From NCBI RefSeq assembly GCF_000716335.1, contig NZ_KL591038.1, forward strand, positions 39,711-48,487: a stretch of DNA of 8,777 nucleotides, written 5' to 3'. Below the pieces are notes generated by a model that was not told where the DNA came from, made no database searches, and saw only the letters and a list, made by a program, of their open reading frames with translations. Within the stretch, counting starts at the first letter, position 1, and every line of letters starts with the position of its first letter. This stretch comes from Streptomyces sp. NRRL S-118. Lineage in GTDB: Bacteria > Actinomycetota > Actinomycetes > Streptomycetales > Streptomycetaceae. The translations under genes and the position numbers were made by a program. Below are positions 1 to 6,154 of this stretch, piece by piece.

Positions 1-44
1 CCGGGGGCGACGCCGGTGCTCGCGTGGTGTACCAGTGTCGGCGG

Positions 45-79
45 GCGCCGCCCTACGTCCGGATGACGTACGGCGGCGC
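45..79 (-). terminator. Stem-loop downstream of the small membrane-peptide gene
   Basis: The arms at 45-58 and 66-79 are complementary over 14 positions with a single mismatch, around a 7-base loop. The hairpin lies about 48 bases beyond the stop of the minus-strand gene ending at 127, which fits a transcription terminator of the GC-rich type common in actinomycetes. There is no clear T-tract, so the terminator role is inferred from structure and position. Confidence 0.5.
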
Positions 80-126
80 TCTGCGTCGCGCTTGATGGGG
101 CTGCCCGGGGATGGCCGCCCCCGGGT

Positions 127-295
127 TCACCGGCGGTAGCGCAGGAACGTCGCCGCGAGCTCGGGCAGCGCGCGGACCACGGCCACCGTGTCGGTGCGGT
201 GCGCGCGGCACAGGGCCACGACGCAGACGACGGCGGGCGCACAGCACGCCGAGGCCGAGGATCCAGGGCAGGGCGAGCAGTACGTCGATGGGCAT
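127..295 (-). pseudogene. Small membrane peptide gene interrupted by a single-base frameshift
   Basis: A minus-strand ATG at 295 follows a GGAGG motif (300-304) at 4 bases, a strong start. The first 20 codons (MPIDVLLALPWILGLGVLCA) use Streptomyces-like third positions. Beyond that the same frame becomes arginine-rich with poor codon use, while the +1 frame continues as VVCVVALCRAHR and ends ELAATFLRYRR before a TGA at 127, with nearly every third base G or C. Removing one base from the GGG at 235-237 (plus strand) joins the halves into a 55-residue protein with one hydrophobic span (about residues 5-28) and a basic cytoplasmic-type tail. Read without a shift, the frame from 295 runs on to 53 as an 80-residue product with an unlikely tail. 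Function is unknown; I do not recognise the family. The break could be a mutation, a sequencing indel, or less likely +1 recoding. Confidence 0.6.
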
Positions 296-480
296 GGGTC
301 CTCCAGTGAGTGAGTGGAAAGAGTCCTCCCGTCCCGGACAGGCCGGGTCGGCGGGAGCACGTTGGAGGACCGGTGGGTTAGGCCCGCAAGAGGGCAGGCT
401 CGCCACGGCGCCCCCGTACAGAGGGCGCGCGTGCCCCTGTCCGGTGGCGCGGAACTTCCATTCCCACGGCACGCCTTGAG

Positions 481-825
481 GTGCGGCCGGGAGGCGCGGA
501 GCAGGAGCGGCCCGGCGCCCGGCGGGCGTCGGGCCCGCCATGGCGGACAACCTGGGGGCGCGGGGAGGACGCGAAGCGGCTCGTGACGGCGCCGGGGATC
601 GCGCGCGCTCGCGCGCGGTGGGTCGAGGCCGTACGCGGCATCTGGGGCCTGGCCGTCGCGCTCGAGCGGGAGGCGGCGGTCGGTTATGTGACTGCTGTGG
701 TTCGTCCGGTGACGGTTGCCGAGCAAGTGCGGTGTGACATCTGCCACTTGATGCTCGGCAAAGGGCAGGGGGTGGCGCCGGGCAGCGTGCGTCTTGCCAG
801 GTCACGGGTCATTGGTCGAATGTGA
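481..825 (+). CDS. Doubtful ORF, hypothetical protein with a CxxC motif
   Basis: A 114-residue frame opens with GTG at 481 but has no good ribosome binding site. The first about 69 codons (to about 687) have a third-position bias close to real genes in this window, with only about five codons ending in A or T. The part RARARWVEAVRGIWGLAV looks like an amphipathic helical protein. After about 687 the bias falls sharply, although the frame continues through RCDICHLMLG, a CxxC pair that could be half of a zinc site. A short hairpin with a T-run follows at 860-880. It may be the 3' part of an old gene, a hybrid made by recombination, or chance. The family is not recognised. Confidence 0.27.
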   Translation: MRPGGAEQERPGARRASGPPWRTTWGRGEDAKRLVTAPGIARARARWVEAVRGIWGLAVALEREAAVGYVTAVVRPVTVAEQVRCDICHLMLGKGQGVAPGSVRLARSRVIGRM

Positions 826-859
826 ATCCGACTCTCGCGACTACGTTGCGTCCCCAGGC

Positions 860-880
860 ATGATCGCTCGGTCATTTTTC
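860..880 (+). terminator. Short hairpin followed by a T-run
   Basis: ATGATC (860-865) can pair with GGTCAT (870-875), including one G-U pair, around a 4-base loop, and TTTT follows directly. T-runs are rare in this sequence, so the arrangement resembles a weak intrinsic terminator reading rightward, 35 bases after the stop of the doubtful ORF ending at 825. Confidence 0.35.
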
Positions 881-948
881 TTGAGGTGGGCGTGAGTGTC
901 GGGCCCTGGAAATCGACAGGGTGGGTCCTGAGGGCCAACGGAGCCCTC

Positions 949-976
949 GTACGGGCGAGTCGCCCGTACTCGTTTT
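949..976 (+). terminator. Terminator- or attenuator-like hairpin with T-run upstream of the sigma-like gene
   Basis: GTACGGGCG (949-957) and CGCCCGTAC (961-969) form a perfect 9-bp stem with a 3-base loop, and TCGTTTT follows. It could end rightward transcription from upstream. If the transcript of the gene at 1036 starts before it, it could instead act as an attenuator. The sequence does not show which. Confidence 0.45.
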
Positions 977-980
977 CGGC

Positions 981-1014
981 ACCACCGCCTCGATGACGAG
1001 GACCGAACGGTGGT
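981..1014 (+). promoter_or_regulatory. Nested stem-loop in the leader of the sigma-like gene
   Basis: ACCACCG (981-987) pairs with CGGTGGT (1008-1014). Inside it CCTCG (988-992) pairs with CGAGG (997-1001) around ATGA, leaving ACCGAA as a one-sided bulge. The structure ends 12 bases before the GGAGG at 1026-1030 that serves the GTG at 1036. Position suggests an mRNA leader element or a regulator binding site; no ligand or protein is implied by the sequence. Confidence 0.4.
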
Positions 1015-1035
1015 CAACGCATAGCGGAGGCCCGT

Positions 1036-1650
1036 GTGAGAGATGGCGACGTCAACGCTGACGGTTCGCCCCAGGACAGCGCCGGCGGCCAGCCAATGGC
1101 CGACGAGGTGCTGAACCTGCCCCTGGACTTCGAGGCCTTCTACCTGGGCCATCAGGAGTTCTTCCACGCGTACGGCGAGATCCACCTCGGCAGCCGACGC
1201 GCGGCTGAAGAGGTGGCCCACCAGGTCTTCCTGGAAATCCTCGGCGGCTGGGACCAGCTCCTGCAGGAGGGGGACCTGGAGCAGCGCACGCTCGCGGTGC
1301 TGCACCGCCACGTCCGCGCCCGGCTGGAGAAGGAGGGCCGTGAACCGGCCTTCGTCATCAACGGCCCGATATTCCGTGCCCTGCGCGAGGCGAAGGACAA
1401 GCTCGAGCTGATGGAGTCCAGCAGCGGCCTGTATGAGGCGATCACCGGACTGCCGACCCGGCAGTTCGCCGTCATCGTGCTGCGGCACCTCCTCGGCTAC
1501 GAAACGTCGCGGATCGCTCGCTTCATGGGCCTGCATGAGCGGACGGTCGACTACCACGGCCGCAAGGGCAAGGAGCGCCTGCGGGCTCAGCTTGGGCTCC
1601 CGGCGCCGCAGCGAGCCAAGAACAAGAATAAGAAAGGGACGGGACAGTGA
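1036..1650 (+). CDS. ECF-like sigma-70 family protein
   Basis: The 204-residue protein resembles a small sigma factor that would direct RNA polymerase to selected promoters. Residues about 31-76 look like region 2, with AEEVAHQVFLEILGGW matching the usual pattern in which an acidic pair precedes a helix ending in a tryptophan. Residues about 139-185 look like region 4: LPTRQFAVIVLRHLLGYETS, then a helix-turn-helix ending in HERTVDYHGRKGKERL. The linker has no extra domain. GTG at 1036 is chosen because GGAGG lies 5 bases upstream; an ATG at 1096 is possible but has a weaker site. The tail is lysine-rich (KNKNKK). The stop overlaps the next start (GTGA), so the two are translated together. No classical anti-sigma gene with a zinc motif is adjacent. 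It could be a sigma-like regulator rather than a true sigma factor; the family call is fairly safe, its promoters are unknown. Confidence 0.83.
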   Translation: MRDGDVNADGSPQDSAGGQPMADEVLNLPLDFEAFYLGHQEFFHAYGEIHLGSRRAAEEVAHQVFLEILGGWDQLLQEGDLEQRTLAVLHRHVRARLEKEGREPAFVINGPIFRALREAKDKLELMESSSGLYEAITGLPTRQFAVIVLRHLLGYETSRIARFMGLHERTVDYHGRKGKERLRAQLGLPAPQRAKNKNKKGTGQ

Positions 1651-2309
1651 CTGCCACCATCGATGAGCTGTTGGCCAAGGCGGCCGTGCCGGTGTCTTCG
1701 TCGGCCACGTTCGACGTGGCCGCAGCCCTGCGCCGGCTCGCCGCGGACGCGACCAAGGCCTCCCCGACCCCGGACATGGCACGCGCGGCCGAGGCGGGCA
1801 AGCGCCTGGCCGTGGTCTGCCGCTGGGTCTTGAACGAGCCGGGCGCAGCCGTGCACGTCGACCGCCTGGCCGAGGACACCTACGGCACCGAGCGGGGGGA
1901 GGAGCACCTGGACGTCGACGGCGCGCTGGTCTTCGCCTGCCTGCTGTACCTGACGGGGCACCCGGAAAGCGCGCAGTTCTGGTGGCAGCTTGCCGCCGGA
2001 GCCGGCAACCGCGCGGCCGCGTACTGCCTGCACCTTCACCACCTGGCGCTGGGGGAGAGCAAGGAAGCGCAGCACTGGCTGCACGAGGTGACCCACTCCG
2101 TGGTGGACTCCGACGCCCCGGACGAGACGTTCTTGGACTGCCTGGAGATGTTCGCCCGCTACGTGCGCAACAACGGCTCCGCCGCCACCCCGCCGACCGG
2201 GGACCTGGAGATGGAAGTCGACCGCCTGGCCACCAAGGACTCCTGCATCATCGTCGGCGGCCCCGACCGGCGCCTGGCCGACCAGCTCCACGACTTCGCC
2301 CGCCGCTGA
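1647..2309 (+). CDS. Helical (Sel1/TPR-like) protein coupled to the sigma-like gene
   Basis: A 220-residue soluble protein starts at GTG 1647 inside the stop region of the sigma-like gene (GTGA overlap), with a purine-rich AAAGGGA just upstream, so co-translation is likely. Residues about 49-80 and 88-150 are strongly helical. ALVFACLLYLTGHPESAQFW followed by WQLAAGAGNRAAAYCLHLHH reads like Sel1- or TPR-type repeats, in which paired helices form a binding surface. There is no signal peptide, membrane span or HxxxCxxC zinc motif of a ZAS anti-sigma factor. The C-terminal part (about 184-220) is more polar and variable. Close coupling suggests a partner or modulator of the sigma-like protein; this is inference from position. 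I recall similar gene pairs from Streptomyces but no assigned function. Confidence 0.8.
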   Translation: MTATIDELLAKAAVPVSSSATFDVAAALRRLAADATKASPTPDMARAAEAGKRLAVVCRWVLNEPGAAVHVDRLAEDTYGTERGEEHLDVDGALVFACLLYLTGHPESAQFWWQLAAGAGNRAAAYCLHLHHLALGESKEAQHWLHEVTHSVVDSDAPDETFLDCLEMFARYVRNNGSAATPPTGDLEMEVDRLATKDSCIIVGGPDRRLADQLHDFARR

Positions 2310-2329
2310 CCGCCCGCCCCCGCTCACAG

Positions 2330-2390
2330 CGAAGGAGCCCGTCCTCGACCCCCGAGGTTCCGAGGCCACCGGGTCGAGAGGGCTCCTTCG
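2330..2390 (+). terminator. Long two-part hairpin inside the sigma cassette
   Basis: CGAAGGAGCCC (2330-2340) pairs perfectly with GGGCTCCTTCG (2380-2390). After a small internal loop, CTCGACCC (2344-2351) pairs perfectly with GGGTCGAG (2371-2378). This gives 19 bp of stem around a 19-base loop. It starts 20 bases after the stop at 2309 and ends 32 bases before the next start, so it could end transcription after the helical-repeat gene, lower expression of the membrane peptide, or stabilise the upstream message. No T-tract follows. Confidence 0.65.
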
Positions 2391-2422
2391 TACGACGCAC
2401 CCCGAGAAGAGGAACATCTGCC

Positions 2423-2602
2423 ATGCACGATAGCCCGCCCCGCCGTACAGCACGCACGATCCGCCGATTTACCGCTCGGTTGGCCTGCTGGGTTCGCCGC
2501 CGCAGGCGCGCGGCACTTAGCCACCTGCTGCGCGGCGCCTGTTACGGCATCGGTACGGGCCTGATCAGCCTCATCACCTTCTGGATCCAGCACCGGGCCT
2601 GA
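2423..2602 (+). CDS. Small single-span membrane peptide with a basic N-terminus
   Basis: A 59-residue peptide begins at ATG 2423, with AAGAGGA at 2407-2413 as a ribosome binding site at a rather long 9 bases. Residues 1-36 are very arginine-rich (VRRRRRAALSHLLRGA), and residues about 38-55 form one hydrophobic segment (YGIGTGLISLITFWI). The positive-inside rule puts the N-terminus in the cytoplasm. Codon use agrees with neighbouring genes. It follows the sigma/helical-repeat pair in the same direction but is separated by a strong hairpin, so it may be transcribed at a lower level or from its own promoter. The function is unknown; a small membrane regulator, a toxin-like peptide or a transfer-accessory peptide are all possible, with no motif to decide. 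Confidence 0.6.
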   Translation: MHDSPPRRTARTIRRFTARLACWVRRRRRAALSHLLRGACYGIGTGLISLITFWIQHRA

Positions 2603-2662
2603 ATGCGAGGCGGGCGTCCCGGTGGTCGTGGTCCGCTGGCCGCCGTGCCGGGGGTGTGGAAA

Positions 2663-2689
2663 CGGCCGCCTCCGTGGAGGAGGCGGCCG
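2663..2689. terminator. Bidirectional terminator between convergent genes
   Basis: CGGCCGCCTCC (2663-2673) and GGAGGCGGCCG (2679-2689) form a perfect 11-bp stem with a 5-base loop. It lies between the plus-strand gene ending at 2602 and the minus-strand gene ending at 2715, so it can stop transcription from both sides. Confidence 0.8.
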
Positions 2690-2714
2690 CTGGGGCACTC
2701 AGTCGGACGGTGCT

Positions 2715-4724
2715 TCAGACACGGTCATGGAAGATCGTGTACCAGGGGTACGTCCCCACCACGGCGCCGTCGGCCGTCACGGCTTCCAGCGTGTAGAAGT
2801 ACGTGTTCCCCTTCGTTGCCGTGAGGTCCGTCCACGTTCGGGCGTCGGCCGGGAGCAGTCCGTCGTGCTGGGACTCGTACGTCTTGGTCGCCGGGTTCCA
2901 CCGGCTCACGCGGTAGCCGGTGACGGTGCCGCACCGGGTCGTGTCGGTGCACTGCCAGTCGACGGACGGGCGGGCGGCCGTCGGGTTGTGGCTCAGGCTG
3001 CCGAGGTTCCAGTCCCGGGTGACGGTCACGGAGGGCCGGACGTTGAGCTCGGTGGCCTCGACGGCGATGACCTTCGGGTCGCTCGGGTGCAGCCCGTTGC
3101 CCCAGTGGTCCTTCGCGATAACCGCGTACACGCGAGTCTCCCCGTCCGGGAGGTTGCCGCAGAGGATCGCGAGCGGGTTGCTCACGCCCTCCCAGCAGCG
3201 GTCGGGGCCGAGCCACTTGACCGTGCCGTCGGCCTGCCGGGCGCCGGCCCACACCACGTACTCGTCGATGTCGTCCTCGGGCGAGGCGGCCCAGCTCACC
3301 AGCATCCCGTCGCTGCGCGGGATGACCTTCACGCCGGTGACCGGGCCCGGCGCCACTGTGTCGCCGGTGCGCACGACGAGCGGGGCGGAGTACGCCGACT
3401 CGTTGCCGTCCGGGTCCACCGCCGTGACGGCGTACGTCACGTACGTGTTCACGGGCATGCCCAGGTCGACGCACGCACCCCCGTTGCCCGCCTCGTTGCT
3501 CCCCTCTTCGGCGCAGGCCACCTCGGTGCGCGCGGCCGGGTCGAAGGTCTTGCCGGGCGAGCGGTACACGCGGTAGTGCCCGCCGTTGTCCCAGTCCTCG
3601 ACCCAGCGGCCGCCGGGCGCCGTCCAGTACACCGCGGTGGAGCCGGGACGGGCGACGGAGTTCAGGCCGCTCGGGGACCCCGGCGGCGTGCGGTCGACGC
3701 CGTCGCCGGCGACCGTGGCGTAGACGCGGTAGTACTGGTTCGCGTTCGTGGGCGCGCTGGTGCGGTACGACGTCGTAGTCGCCGTGATGAGCAGCTCGAA
3801 CGGGCCGGTAGCCGCGGACGAGGCGTACACCTCGTACGTCGCCGCGTCGGAGACGGCCTGCCAGCTCAGGGTGGCCATCCACGCGTCGCTGACGACCGTG
3901 AGACCGGTCGGGGCCGCCGGGCCCGTGCGGTCCACCGTCGCGGCGGTGACGTCGACGCTGCCGGTGGATTCGCGGCCGGCCTTGTCCACGGCGCGGACCT
4001 CGTACAGGAAGGTCTGGCCGGTCGCGGGCGGCGTGTCGACGAAGGAGGGGGTGGTGAGCAGAGAGCTGCCGCTGACCTTCGCCCACGGGGTGGTGCTCAG
4101 CCGGCGGTAGACGCGGTACCCGGCGAGGTCCATCTCCTTGTTGGCCGTCCAGCGCAGCGTGGTCTTGGCGGTGTCCCGGCTGTACGCGGCGGTCAGACCG
4201 GTCGGGGCCAGCGGCTTGACCGTGTCGACGCTCGCCTCGGTGCGCGGGGTGTAGGTGAACCCGGCGTAGGCGGAGCCAGTCCAGGCGACGTAGTCCACAC
4301 GGATCGTGTGGCGGCCGGCCGGGATGTTCAGGTCCACGGTCTTGCGCGCGGTGGTGGAGACGTTGGTCCACAGGTTGATCTTGCGCACGCCGTCGACGTA
4401 GACGCGCATGCCGTCCTGGGTGGCCGCGGCAAGCCGGAAGGGACCGCCGGAGCCGAAGTCCCGGGTGAGGGACCAGCGGATTGAGAAGTTGTCGTTCGGC
4501 AGCGTGACACCGGCCGGGTCTCCAGAGCCCATGTTCTCGGCGATGGCCGAGTCACAGGCGGTCAGCTTCGGGGTGCCGCTGAACGAGGTGTTGGCGAAGT
4601 ACTGCGCCGTCCACACCGGAGAGGTGCAGGTAACGGCCGCGGAGGCCGGGACGGCGGTGATCAAGCCGCCGACGGCGGCGAGAACGGCCGTCGCGGCCAG
4701 CGTACTCAGCCGGGTACGAGTCAT
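2715..4724 (-). CDS. Secreted PA14 and fibronectin type III multidomain protein
   Basis: The 669-residue product begins with a Sec signal peptide (LSTLAATAVLAAVGGLITAV, cleavage probably after PASAA near residue 30). Residues about 36-160 match a PA14 domain: WTAQYFANTSFSGTP, then NFSIRW, DGMRVYVDG and AGRHTIRVDY. PA14 is a beta-barrel often used to bind carbohydrate. About five fibronectin type III-like domains follow (roughly 170-262, 266-345, 347-453, 456-556, 558-665), most opening with a proline-rich PxxPTGL-type strand. Eight cysteines include close pairs at 404/418, 510/522 and 592/598, which could be disulfides. There is no catalytic domain, sortase signal or membrane anchor, so it probably acts outside the cell as a binding or adhesion protein; the ligand is unknown. 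The start at ATG 4724 is chosen because it gives an immediate signal peptide; a GTG at 4727 is in frame. The ribosome binding site is distant (about 14 bases) and lies within a palindrome. Confidence 0.9.
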   Translation of the reverse strand: MTRTRLSTLAATAVLAAVGGLITAVPASAAVTCTSPVWTAQYFANTSFSGTPKLTACDSAIAENMGSGDPAGVTLPNDNFSIRWSLTRDFGSGGPFRLAAATQDGMRVYVDGVRKINLWTNVSTTARKTVDLNIPAGRHTIRVDYVAWTGSAYAGFTYTPRTEASVDTVKPLAPTGLTAAYSRDTAKTTLRWTANKEMDLAGYRVYRRLSTTPWAKVSGSSLLTTPSFVDTPPATGQTFLYEVRAVDKAGRESTGSVDVTAATVDRTGPAAPTGLTVVSDAWMATLSWQAVSDAATYEVYASSAATGPFELLITATTTSYRTSAPTNANQYYRVYATVAGDGVDRTPPGSPSGLNSVARPGSTAVYWTAPGGRWVEDWDNGGHYRVYRSPGKTFDPAARTEVACAEEGSNEAGNGGACVDLGMPVNTYVTYAVTAVDPDGNESAYSAPLVVRTGDTVAPGPVTGVKVIPRSDGMLVSWAASPEDDIDEYVVWAGARQADGTVKWLGPDRCWEGVSNPLAILCGNLPDGETRVYAVIAKDHWGNGLHPSDPKVIAVEATELNVRPSVTVTRDWNLGSLSHNPTAARPSVDWQCTDTTRCGTVTGYRVSRWNPATKTYESQHDGLLPADARTWTDLTATKGNTYFYTLEAVTADGAVVGTYPWYTIFHDRV

Positions 4725-4730
4725 CACAGA

Positions 4731-4746
4731 GAAAAGGGCCCCTTTC
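4731..4746 (-). promoter_or_regulatory. Palindrome covering the likely ribosome binding site of the PA14 gene
   Basis: GAAAAGGGCCCCTTTC (plus strand) is self-complementary except for one mismatched pair. It lies 7-22 bases upstream of ATG 4724 and contains the only AAGGGG-like motif. It could be an operator, or an RNA fold that hides the ribosome binding site. This is inference from symmetry and position. Confidence 0.35.
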
Positions 4747-4870
4747 GGACCATGGCGGATCACGTGCAGTGTCAGACGCCTGTGTGACTCGTGAGGCGGC
4801 GGCGGGGTTGCCCTCACCCCCGCACGTTTTTTCGGGAGGACCTCCGGATTTCGGGGGACGTCCCGACCGC

Positions 4871-5169
4871 TCACCCGTAGCGGCGCGGCGTCCAGTCGAG
4901 GACGAGCGCGGCAAGCTCCACGGTGAAGCCGGTGGCACGCAGGTCGTACGATGCACGATCGCGATGCGCCTCTCCTTGGCGCGGCGACCCGCGTACGGCG
5001 CAACCAACCGCTCCTCGGCCGCCGCGCCGTGCCCCCGGCCGAACATGTAGCAGGTGTGGCAGAGCCGTCCGCGGAAGTCGCCCCAGGCCAGGCAGCTCGG
5101 GAAAGAACTGGTCGGCTTGACGTAGCCTTCGGGAAGCGTGCCACCAACTCGCTCCGGCGGCAGCGCCAA
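4871..5169 (-). pseudogene. Remnant of a Cys-motif (CYMFGR) gene, frameshifted and shortened
   Basis: Reading leftward from about 5169, the frame gives LPEGYVKPTSSFPSC, LAWGDFRG and RLCHTCYMFGRGHG. The CxxCYMFGR motif with a preceding cysteine is, from memory, the N-terminal zinc-finger-like signature of long Streptomyces proteins found near mobile elements; those usually have a second cysteine cluster soon after, which is absent here. Near 4947-4951 the coding signal moves to another frame, which continues YDLRATGFTVELAALVLDW and ends TPRRYG at a TGA at 4871, with good third-position bias. The join needs one lost base. There is no reliable start: TTG 5169 lacks a ribosome binding site, and the frame stays open upstream to beyond 5240. 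The remnant is about 100 codons against several hundred in intact relatives, so it is probably a deleted and shifted fragment. Confidence 0.6.
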
Positions 5170-5172
5170 CTG

Positions 5173-5244
5173 CCCCGGCGCTTTGGCACCCGCGTCGACA
5201 CCTGCCCCTACAACTCCACCAGGGCCGACTACAAGATGTGCTGA
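5173..5244 (+). pseudogene. Orphan C-terminal gene fragment
   Basis: In the plus frame ending at TGA 5242-5244 the last residues read RRFGTRVDTCPYNSTRADYK followed by MC. Third bases are almost all G or C and the composition is that of a real folded protein, unlike the arginine-rich sequence in the same frame before about 5170. No start or ribosome binding site belongs to it. It meets the minus-strand CYMFGR remnant head-on at about 5169, so the junction looks like a recombination scar. The parent family is not recognised. Confidence 0.35.
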
Positions 5245-5322
5245 CCCGCCCTGCAGACCCGGCCCGCTGCGTCACCTGATCGGTGCTTTTGCCTGTACGG
5301 CCACGCCGGCTGCGGCATCGTC

Positions 5323-5356
5323 GTCTCCGGGCGCCTCACCAAGAGCGCCCGGAGAC
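5323..5356 (+). promoter_or_regulatory. 12-bp perfect hairpin upstream of the CxCGW gene
   Basis: GTCTCCGGGCGC (5323-5334) and GCGCCCGGAGAC (5345-5356) pair perfectly around the 10-base loop CTCACCAAGA. The hairpin ends 13 bases before the GGAGGG ribosome binding site at 5370. It could be a terminator for an upstream transcript, a leader structure, or an operator. Confidence 0.5.
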
Positions 5357-5381
5357 ACACGAAGCATACGGAGGGACGGGC

Positions 5382-5987
5382 ATGAGTGAGCGGGAGACGT
5401 GGACGACGGAGGAGTTCGGCACCTCGCACGAGGGAGCGGTCGGCGTCCTCCTGGCCGACGGGACCGTCCCGGCCCCCGTCGTCCTGGACATGAGCTCCGG
5501 CGGAGGAGGACAGCCGGTCGCGCAGTGGAGCATCTACAGCGGCCGCATCGCGCACGGGCCACGCGCGGCCGCGCTGCGCGCGGTGTGCTCGTGCGGCTGG
5601 ACCGGTAGCGAGCACCCGCTGGACTGGGACGAGATCGGCGAGCACGACCTGGCCGAAGCCGGAGCGGGCACAGCGGACAGGTGCATGCAGGACTGGGATG
5701 CGCACACCACCGAGGTGGAAGCGTCAGCTGTCCCTCTGCCGGAGACGATCACTACCTTGCTGGCCCAGCTGGAGGAGGAGATCGAGAAGCTGGCGAAGAC
5801 CTCCCCGCTGGCCGCCCTGCGAGCAGCCCGCCGAATGGAAGTGACCGCCGCACAGGTCGGGTACTGGCCGGCCCACGACGCCCGGCGAGAGACGCCAGCA
5901 GAGCAGGCAGCTGCCGCCCTCGGGCTGAACGAGTCCGCCGCAAACACGCTGCTAGCCCGCTTCGGTCGCTTCAGCCCCTACCGCTGA
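5382..5987 (+). CDS. Conserved hypothetical CxCGW-motif protein with a C-terminal HTH-like segment
   Basis: The 201-residue protein starts at ATG 5382 with GGAGGG (5370-5375) 6 bases upstream. Residues about 43-73 give a beta-rich section ending in RAVCSCGWTG (Cys 69 and 71), a motif I recall from Streptomyces proteins of unknown function, often near mobile elements. Only one further cysteine (101) is present, so a complete four-ligand metal site is not evident. Residues about 119-157 are helical (LLAQLEEEIEKLAKTSPLAA) and could form a coiled coil. Residues about 171-196 (TPAEQAAAALGLNESAANTL) resemble a helix-turn-helix, which suggests DNA binding, perhaps as a dimer. It is cytoplasmic, with no signal peptide. 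Codon use is uniform and the frame intact, in contrast to the broken genes on either side. Confidence 0.82.
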   Translation: MSERETWTTEEFGTSHEGAVGVLLADGTVPAPVVLDMSSGGGGQPVAQWSIYSGRIAHGPRAAALRAVCSCGWTGSEHPLDWDEIGEHDLAEAGAGTADRCMQDWDAHTTEVEASAVPLPETITTLLAQLEEEIEKLAKTSPLAALRAARRMEVTAAQVGYWPAHDARRETPAEQAAAALGLNESAANTLLARFGRFSPYR

Positions 5988-6154
5988 ACACCTGCCCGCA
6001 GCCGCAGTGTCCCGGAACACCCCCGGAGCACCGCAGCTTGCACGCCAAGGATCGCCTGCAGAGCTCGCCGACCGTACAGAGCTGCCCCACGCGGCTGCCG
6101 TCCGCGCCGCGGCAGAGCGATACCGCCCCGCGATGCGGTACGGCTCCAGAGTCA

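Larger units (their letters stand above)
296..948. other. Stretch with no convincing gene apart from one doubtful ORF
   Basis: Several overlapping open frames exist on both strands, as expected at this GC content, but none combines a ribosome binding site, consistent third-position bias and recognisable protein sequence. The best candidate is the plus frame 481-825, listed separately. The part just upstream of 295 should hold the promoter of the minus-strand membrane peptide; no clear -35/-10 pair was identified. Confidence 0.5.

Noticed and set aside
841..1782. A 313-codon minus-strand frame opposite the sigma-like gene
   Set aside because: The plus strand has sigma region 2 and 4 motifs and a GGAGG-led start; the minus frame has neither and is a GC shadow.
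2330..2390. CRISPR-like or tandem repeat
   Set aside because: It is a single hairpin, with no repeated unit and no regular spacers.
1587..2453. A 288-codon minus-strand frame opposite the helical-repeat gene
   Set aside because: Shadow frame: low-complexity valine/glycine/arginine sequence, and the coupled GTGA overlap supports the plus strand.
2622..4484. A 620-codon open frame on the plus strand opposite the PA14/FN3 gene
   Set aside because: It is the antisense shadow of a gene with a signal peptide, PA14 and FN3 motifs. Its product is valine-, arginine- and glycine-rich with no domain and no ribosome binding site.
4791..4833. Rightward terminator: GTGAGG/CCTCAC stem followed by TTTTTT
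   Set aside because: The stem is only 6 bp with a 15-base loop, the T-run is 10 bases away, and no plus-strand gene ends just upstream.
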